A stretch of DNA of 64,000 nt from positions 36,621 through 100,620 of the forward strand of contig JASANE010000080.1 of assembly GCA_030248225.1 (NCBI GenBank), given 5' to 3'. Position 1 is the stretch's first letter; the number at the start of each line of letters is the position of its first letter. The stretch comes from Trileptium ribeirensis. Taxonomy: Eukaryota; Nematoda; Enoplea; Enoplida; Thoracostomopsidae. The notes below the pieces were generated by a model. It saw nothing but the letters and a program-made list of their open reading frames with translations. It searched no databases and was not told the DNA's origin. Positions 58,471-64,000 of the stretch are shown one piece after another. A program made the translations under genes and the position numbers.

Positions 58471-59334
58471 ATGGTACTCTCCTCCAGTCCACCATTCAAG
58501 ATGTTTCGCAACGAAGTGCTGCAGCTGATCGATGACAACAAGAAAGCAATTCGATGGATGCAACAGAAGCGCCTGCTGTCAAACTCGATGCTTTGCAAGT
58601 CTTGCAATAGCATTATGAACTGGACAAGGTACGCCAAAACGAAAGACGGCTGGGCGTGGAGGTGCCAGAACAAGAACTGCCCTAAGTTCAAAAGCACAAC
58701 GACCATCCGAAGTGGCAGTTTCTTTGCCAAATCCAACGTAGGTCTTCCACAATGGATACACGTGCTCTACTTGTGAGCAATCGAGGAGTCGGAGAAGAAC
58801 GTCATGGAGCAAGTAGGGTTGTCCAGCAAAACGGTGGTCGATGCGTTTGCATCTTTCCGAGAAATATGTTCTCGTTATCTTCAGGCCAATCCAATCCAGC
58901 TTGGTGGGCTCGGGGTGGTGGTTGAGATCAACGAATCGTGCTTCAGCCACAAGCCAAAGTACCACCGTGGGCGTGCGCCTCGTACGTAGATATGGGTTTT
59001 TGGTATGGAGGACACGAGTCACGTACCTGCCGTTGGATTTATGGAAATCGTGGAACACCGTGATGCCGCTACCCTGCTGCCGATCATACGCAACGTGGCT
59101 CTGCCAGGCACAATAATTCATTGGGACGAATGGCGGGTGTACCGTGGCATCGCAGAGATGGGCCTGACTCACCGGACGGTAAACCACAGCGTCAACTTCG
59201 TAGAACCCAATGGTGTGCACACACATCACGTCAAGTCCTACTGGAACAAGCACAAAGCGTCGCATCAAGGCCATGGCTGGTTGCAAACGAGACTTCTTGC
59301 ATTGGTACCTGCAGGAGTTCATGTAGAGGGATAG
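58471..59334 (+). pseudogene. Merlin (IS1595/ISXO2-like) transposase with two nonsense codons
   Basis: One continuous frame of 287 codons interrupted only by TGA (58774-58776) and TAG (58987-58989). The likely start is ATG 58471 or 58501. The N-terminus holds a zinc-binding CxxC pair (MLCKSCNSIMNW...WRCQNKNCPKF). The catalytic triad region reads VVVEINESCFSHKPKYHRGR, then MEIVEHRDAATLLPIIRNVA and PGTIIHWDEWRVYRGI, followed by THRTVNHSVNFVEPNGVHTH. This is the ISXO2-like DDE domain; the first acidic residue reads E-I-N-E where E-I-D-E is usual, and the second is in IIHWDEW. In its present state the gene gives no full-length protein. Confidence 0.93.
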
Positions 59335-59467
59335 GTTTCACCAAGCACCCTTCAAGTCTATATGCCAGCACATCGCTGATTTGTATCCTTTTTGAAGCAA
59401 ATAGAGCTTCTTGCATCCCAACAGCCCTCTTAAGGGCTACTAAATGCAGTAAATGATGTTGGTGAAC

Positions 59468-59588
59468 TTGGGGAGGAAAATGACCAGGAGCTCACATTTG
59501 GGGAAGAAAATGTCCAGGAGCTCACATTTGGGGAAGAAAATGTCCAGGAGCTCACATTTGGGGTGGGATTGTCCAGGAGCTAAAGCTA
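59468..59588 (+). repeat. 30-bp subterminal tandem repeat of the Merlin element
   Basis: Four units of TTGGGGAAGAAAATGTCCAG plus GAGCTCACAT, starting at 59468, 59498, 59528 and 59558 (the last is degenerate). The core TGTCCAGGAGCT resembles the terminal TTGTCCATGAG, so these may be extra transposase-binding sites. Near the left end (58200-58240) single relatives occur: CTCCAGGAGAG and ATATTGTCCAAGAG. Confidence 0.85.
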
Positions 59589-59611
59589 TGGGGAGATTGT
59601 CCATGAAATCC

Positions 59612-59619
59612 GAATCTTG
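59612..59619 (+). repeat. Target-site duplication of the Merlin element (right)
   Basis: GAATCTTG follows the right terminus, identical to 58142-58149. Confidence 0.9.
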
Positions 59620-61164
59620 TGTACATGGGTTTGTGTCTGTATGTGCATTAAAAGTATATAGGTTGTGCTAGGATTTTAAGACTTAGCTAATTTTGAGGGA
59701 GTTTTCAAGATATAACAGAATTAAGGGAGTTTTACAAGAGTCTAGTCCATAAGTTGGAAATATATCGGATTGAAGCGTAAGGGTTGGGTACCTTAAGCAT
59801 TAGCCCTACATTAGTGGATGTGCGTATGTGTATCTACTGGATTTTCGCATAAAATCTTAAAAATTGATTATACTTAAGAATTCGTGGAAAATCACAAAAA
59901 CTTATTCTCTAACGACCAAAATTCAATTAAGTTTAAGAGAGGATTCTGCGGGGGTGGAATCAGGATAAAACTTGAAAAACTTTATAAGTATGTTTGGAAC
60001 ACTTAGAGAAATCAATAAAGCGAAAATTGGGAGTTAGACTTATAGCTCAGATATTTAAGTGGTTGCGCAGGTAGATCGGGGCCTCAGTCGGCTTCAGCAT
60101 CTGCGTAGTTAACGTGAGTACGGTTCAGTCGTTTATGTGTTTTATATGAGTATTATTTGCACTTTGATTTATTGTATTAGAAGAAATAAACGATATTTGT
60201 CATAAGTGGTTATGCATTAAGGCCCTAAGAATAAGCTAATAAAGCAGCATTGGATATCTCATTGTAGAATTTTGGGTGAAAATTGTCGTAGGTTGTGTGT
60301 AATCTACTTAGGTACTAAACACCCTTAGTAGCAAGTAGGCTACAGGAGCAGCATGGTAGCTATGTTGGCTATGGGCTTCGCTCTAAAATGTAAGCTGTTT
60401 TTCGAGGCTGTTTTGACATATATTATGTATTTGTTACACTGTAATAGCAACTACAGCGTAAAGAGCCTTCCTTGCTCGTACCACGTAATTATGTATTGGA
60501 TGAAGGCAATTTCGTGCATAATCAGGTCTGAAAACTAAATTCCACAAAATATTGTTGCAAAATGGATCCTGGAGACGTCCGGCGGCCGCAGCGTTAGGCA
60601 TCAGCGGAAAAGTCGGTGGGCGGTTGTTTTTTCCGGCCGTCATGGCCCTCGAATTTACAGGCCCGGTGGCTATTGTCAATCAACCTAACTAGATGCTTCG
60701 AACCGATCGTTGGGTTTCTATAATTTTAGGGTTATATGTCCAACATTGTGCCTGTTATCTTGGGATCTAAGCTTCTATAGTTCTGCTCGCTAATATTTGT
60801 GAACCTACATGGTGTTAACCTTTGTACATAAATTTATCGTTTATCAAATCACATCAATAGATTTAACGGCATAGCCAGGACTCCAATCACGGTTATAGTG
60901 CAATGTTAATGCTAACTTTTGCAAAAATTGCCGTGCGCCTGCGGCGGCGTGGGGAGATGCGGAGTCTTGTGGTGTGGAATGTGGAGCTTTTGGGAGGTGG
61001 GATGCGGAGCCTTAGGCAGGGGGTGTAAATATGGCCTAGGGTCCAACCCTTAGGGGTAACCCCTACCCTCAATCGACATATATTTTACATAAAATATTCT
61101 GTATGTTAGGAACATCATTTGCCTATAGCAAAAAACTACTCCAAATGTAAAAATACAGCTACCG
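59620..61164. other. No gene recognised
   Basis: AT-rich sequence with a GC-rich patch at 60560-60665 and a G-rich degenerate repeat (GATGCGGAGTCTT, GATGCGGAGCCTT) at 60940-61020. No coding region could be supported. Confidence 0.45.
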
Positions 61165-61245
61165 GCGAAAGTTGAGAACCTATGTTCTGAATTGGCAGCA
61201 CAGGACAGAGACAGCGCGCTAGACCACTCAACCACGTCTTAATAA
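61165..61245 (-). repeat. tRNA-derived SINE head, minus strand
   Basis: The minus strand reads ACGTGGTTGAGTGGTCTAGC, a good RNA polymerase III A box of tRNA type, and 45 bp further AGGTTCTCAACTTTCGCC, a diverged B box (GGTTCGAATCC). Spacing fits a tRNA, but the cloverleaf is no longer intact, so it is a SINE head rather than a tRNA gene. The SINE body would extend towards lower coordinates. Confidence 0.5.
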
Positions 61246-64000
61246 ACGCGCCCTGCATTACATTGGGGATCATTTGAACTGTGGTGCGCGTTTCCCAAAA
61301 TGGTTTGAAGCGCTACAGATGTTTCCCAAAGAGATTTGAAACGATGCAGATATTGCAGTCTTTCTCATTTAGAGCGGGGAGAAAGTATTTAAAAACAATA
61401 AAGTGGACACTCGTGACCAAATAAAGCACGTAATTCTAGTTACAAAAACTTCCCGGTTACAGCCAGCAAAACTGTTAAAAATCTACTAAACTTTTGAAAA
61501 GACTATTTAGACCACCCCTTATATTCAACCCATGCGTACTTTTAGTTTGTTCAACCACTGAAAAAAATTATAAAGATTGGCGCAGCAGTTGTTTAATTAA
61601 ATCAAAAGTTACGTAACAGCAGGAGAAAATAAATGGTTGCTATTACGTAGGGTAAATCCAACTGTTATACTAATGTTTATTGTTTTAAAAAAAGGATTTT
61701 AAAAGCCGACTCAGGTAAATTTATATATATTAGGCTTGCCTCTCTCAGACAGATCTTCGGCTCTGTCTCGGCTTTTCGAACTTCATGGCAAGCTCGGCAA
61801 GGCTTTGTACTGGAGCTGAGAATTGTGCCTAGAGGCAAAATTCTCAACTGTATTTATATTGAGTTATGATTTATCAGTAAAAATATGTGGTGTCACTGTT
61901 AAACAATTGTTGGCAATATCAAATGTTCAAAAGCTTAATCATTACGATTCCACGCTTATTCCCAAATCTAAAGTGTTTATCACGTGATTATGTAAACGGA
62001 ATAATACAAGATAACAATGCTGCGATGTAGCATGCAAAATGCGTATGTTTATTCATGTGAAATTTTTCAACAATGTTGCAACAATTTAAGTTTATGTTCA
62101 CTACGTATTTAGAAATAAGTTTTAATGCAAACGCTTCTTTCGCACAAGGTTTCTCAAAATTCTAACCGTTATAGTAGCCATATAAACATATGCCGACTGC
62201 CGGAGTTTTGGAGAAAGCGGTCAATGAGATATACCAGGTTAGATTCCAAAGCTTAACAAAGCCACTTGATTTTAAAAATATTTTTAATACTAATACAACC
62301 AGTGCGTTCAGGGATACTTTATTAAAACACTACATCTATTATACAGGCTCCTTCACTGTATCAAAACGACCGTTAGCTGACATAGACAATTGTAAAGTGT
62401 GGAAATTTTAAAAGCATATAATTCACCCAAAATGCACATTCATTTTTATATACAAAATTTGTAAACTAAAATAAGCTAAAAGAGAAATTTTTAACAGAAA
62501 AATATATTTGTCTACGCTATATTGCGTATCTTAGAACCATATATTAGTTTTTCCTAATTTCATGATATAAAACGGTAACCTTATCATGACGCATATATAA
62601 AAACATTGCGGAGCTAACTCTGATAATTAAGATTGTCATGTTTAAAATATTTTAAACCTTTAAACCCTATAACTGACCGATAAACCGAACAGCTGTCATG
62701 TTATGTATTTTGCTGTTACATAAAGCAAGACCGTAACCGACACTAGTATTTTTCCACTCGGCACATGTTTTATGGCTACTATAACGGTTACAGTATTGAT
62801 AAAACTTGTGTGAAAGTAGCATTTGCATTAAAACGTATTTCCAACTATATACGTAGTGAACGTAAACTTAAATTGTTGAAACCTTGTTCAAAATTTGGCA
62901 TGCATAAATATATGCATTTTACATGTTACATATCTATAATGTTTTTGAAGTGTCTTAACTGAAGACTGTCAACTTTCCAACCGTCCTATAATGTATATAC
63001 TTGAGCATACTCTAAATTTGCTAAATAATAATTGCATGCTTGGTTGTCGACCAAACCGCTTTTAATTGTGCGAAAAACTCTTTTTGTCTCTCTGGGCCAC
63101 TTATAAACTTATTGCTGAATTGATGTATTTTCCCAATTTTTTCAAACCGTAATATATGAGAAATAACTACACGTCGAGAAAAACAATTAACATTTGCGTT
63201 TGTATGGCTGCAATGATTTTCTAGACAAATTATCATATGACTACCTCAAATTGGTTCCACAATTGAGACCGCTGTCGGAATCCTTTCATTGAGTGAAACA
63301 AGTGTCTTGTCGCCGGTTTTTTGTCACAGAAACCATTTTCGATATATTAGACAATGTTTTTTAAATACTTTACATAAAATAATTCAACTGAGTGGTTTGT
63401 TGCTTGTTGGATATGAACGATTGCTTTATAAGGTTATTTAACCCGTTAAACACGATGCTTTTCATTGTTTTTAAACCTACATTGTGTATGTCGCACACTC
63501 TGCCACACTGTGCCGTGGTTGAAATGGTTGTATATTTGGGGAGCAAAAATTTTCAATTTTAATGCTTTTCAACGTTAGTTGTGCATACAAAGTTAGAACC
63601 AGGCCGCGCGTGTGCTGAACATAATTAAAGTAGTTGTGCTTGTGTGGTTATGTATCCAATACAGAATTGCTAGGTGACTCCAACGTGAAAAATAACGCAT
63701 CAAAATGTAATTTCCGTTGAAAGTTGTAATTTATAAATGTAGAAAGTTTCCATCTTTTGGCTCACTAGAGAAAGGAATAAAGCGAGCTGTATTTTTGATA
63801 TGTGCCGAAAATGGCAGTAATGTTATATTTTTTGGAAAACGTCAAAATAGTCACTAGACCATTCATACCACTCCGTTTTCCCTCGCTCTGTTACTAGCTG
63901 GTAATTTATTTTTTCCGGAGGTATTATGATAACTAAAGAATAAAATGTATAGTGAAATCATTACTAAATTTTTCAAAATTTTGTGGTTCAGTATCTAATA
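61246..64000. other. No gene recognised
   Basis: AT-rich sequence. 61735-61860 holds a decayed relative of the GGCTCGGCTC-rich repeat. Short frames such as 62190-62411 and 63021-63236 are not recognisable. Confidence 0.45.

Larger units (their letters stand above)
58150..59611 (+). mobile_element. Merlin DNA transposon, complete with TIRs and 8-bp TSD
   Basis: The left end is GGATCTCATGGACAATCTC; the right end, reverse-complemented, is GGATTTCATGGACAATCTC (one mismatch over 19 bp). Both are bracketed by the exact 8-bp duplication GAATCTTG. The element is 1462 bp and contains one transposase gene in the plus orientation plus a 30-bp subterminal repeat at the right end. Merlin is the eukaryotic branch of the bacterial IS1595/IS1016 transposases. 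The perfect target duplication and near-perfect ends point to a relatively recent insertion. Confidence 0.93.

Noticed and set aside
60564..60589. BamHI and NotI recognition sites 18 bp apart, suggesting cloning vector sequence
   Set aside because: The surrounding sequence does not resemble a vector polylinker I know; GC-rich repeats readily create such sites.

Overview
This is a metazoan nuclear window: AT-rich, without operons, and carrying one spliced host gene scattered among many transposable elements. The host gene is a plus-strand chitin synthase. Five exons are recognisable (1336-1421, 4474-4649, 8978-9196, 22259-22346, 22869-23074) with GT/AG borders and compatible phases. They encode the donor-saccharide region, the QRRRW motif, several membrane spans and the WGTRE motif. 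The 5' part of the gene lies left of the window. The exons after WGTRE were not found with confidence; one candidate is at about 31.7 kb. Chitin synthase plus Helentron-like elements with internal ~170-bp tandem repeats fits a lophotrochozoan such as a mollusc, but the sequence does not fix the phylum.

The layout is as follows. At 5-9 kb an intron holds a decayed DNA transposon (minus strand) whose protein starts with a PWWP-like domain and continues into a cut-and-paste transposase with TDSCTGQN and EVDSMHHTIE motifs, plus several MITEs. At 11.3-16 kb the largest intron holds a broken protein-primed family-B DNA polymerase of Polinton/adintovirus type, a C2H2 zinc-finger ORF and a divergent intact 160-aa ORF. 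At 18.5-21.8 kb a decayed hAT transposon with a 2A-like GDVHPNPGP motif sits inside a fold-back repeat. At 25-31.7 kb there are three copies of a Helentron-like (HINE) family, one holding a Ty3 gag fragment.

At 32.1-41.7 kb lies a nearly complete but mutated Ty3/gypsy element. Its order is 5' LTR, primer-binding site, an 85-bp minisatellite leader, gag with zinc knuckle, an envelope-like glycoprotein segment, protease, RT, RNase H, integrase and a small 3' ORF that overlaps pol by ATGA. The envelope-like segment between gag and protease, and the leader array with a 340-bp higher-order repeat, are the most unusual features of the window. No 3' LTR was found.

At 42-51 kb there are three more HINE copies and a GC-rich MITE. 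At 53.7-55.3 kb there is a satellite array of about 25 units of ~65 bp. At 58.15-59.61 kb there is a complete Merlin (IS1595/IS1016-like) transposon with matching TIRs, an exact 8-bp target duplication and a transposase broken by only two nonsense codons. The remainder is AT-rich sequence without recognisable genes, with SINE and MITE remnants.

Apart from the chitin synthase, almost all coding signal is transposon-derived and most of it is inactivated. All calls come from reading the sequence and supplied translations; no database search was possible.
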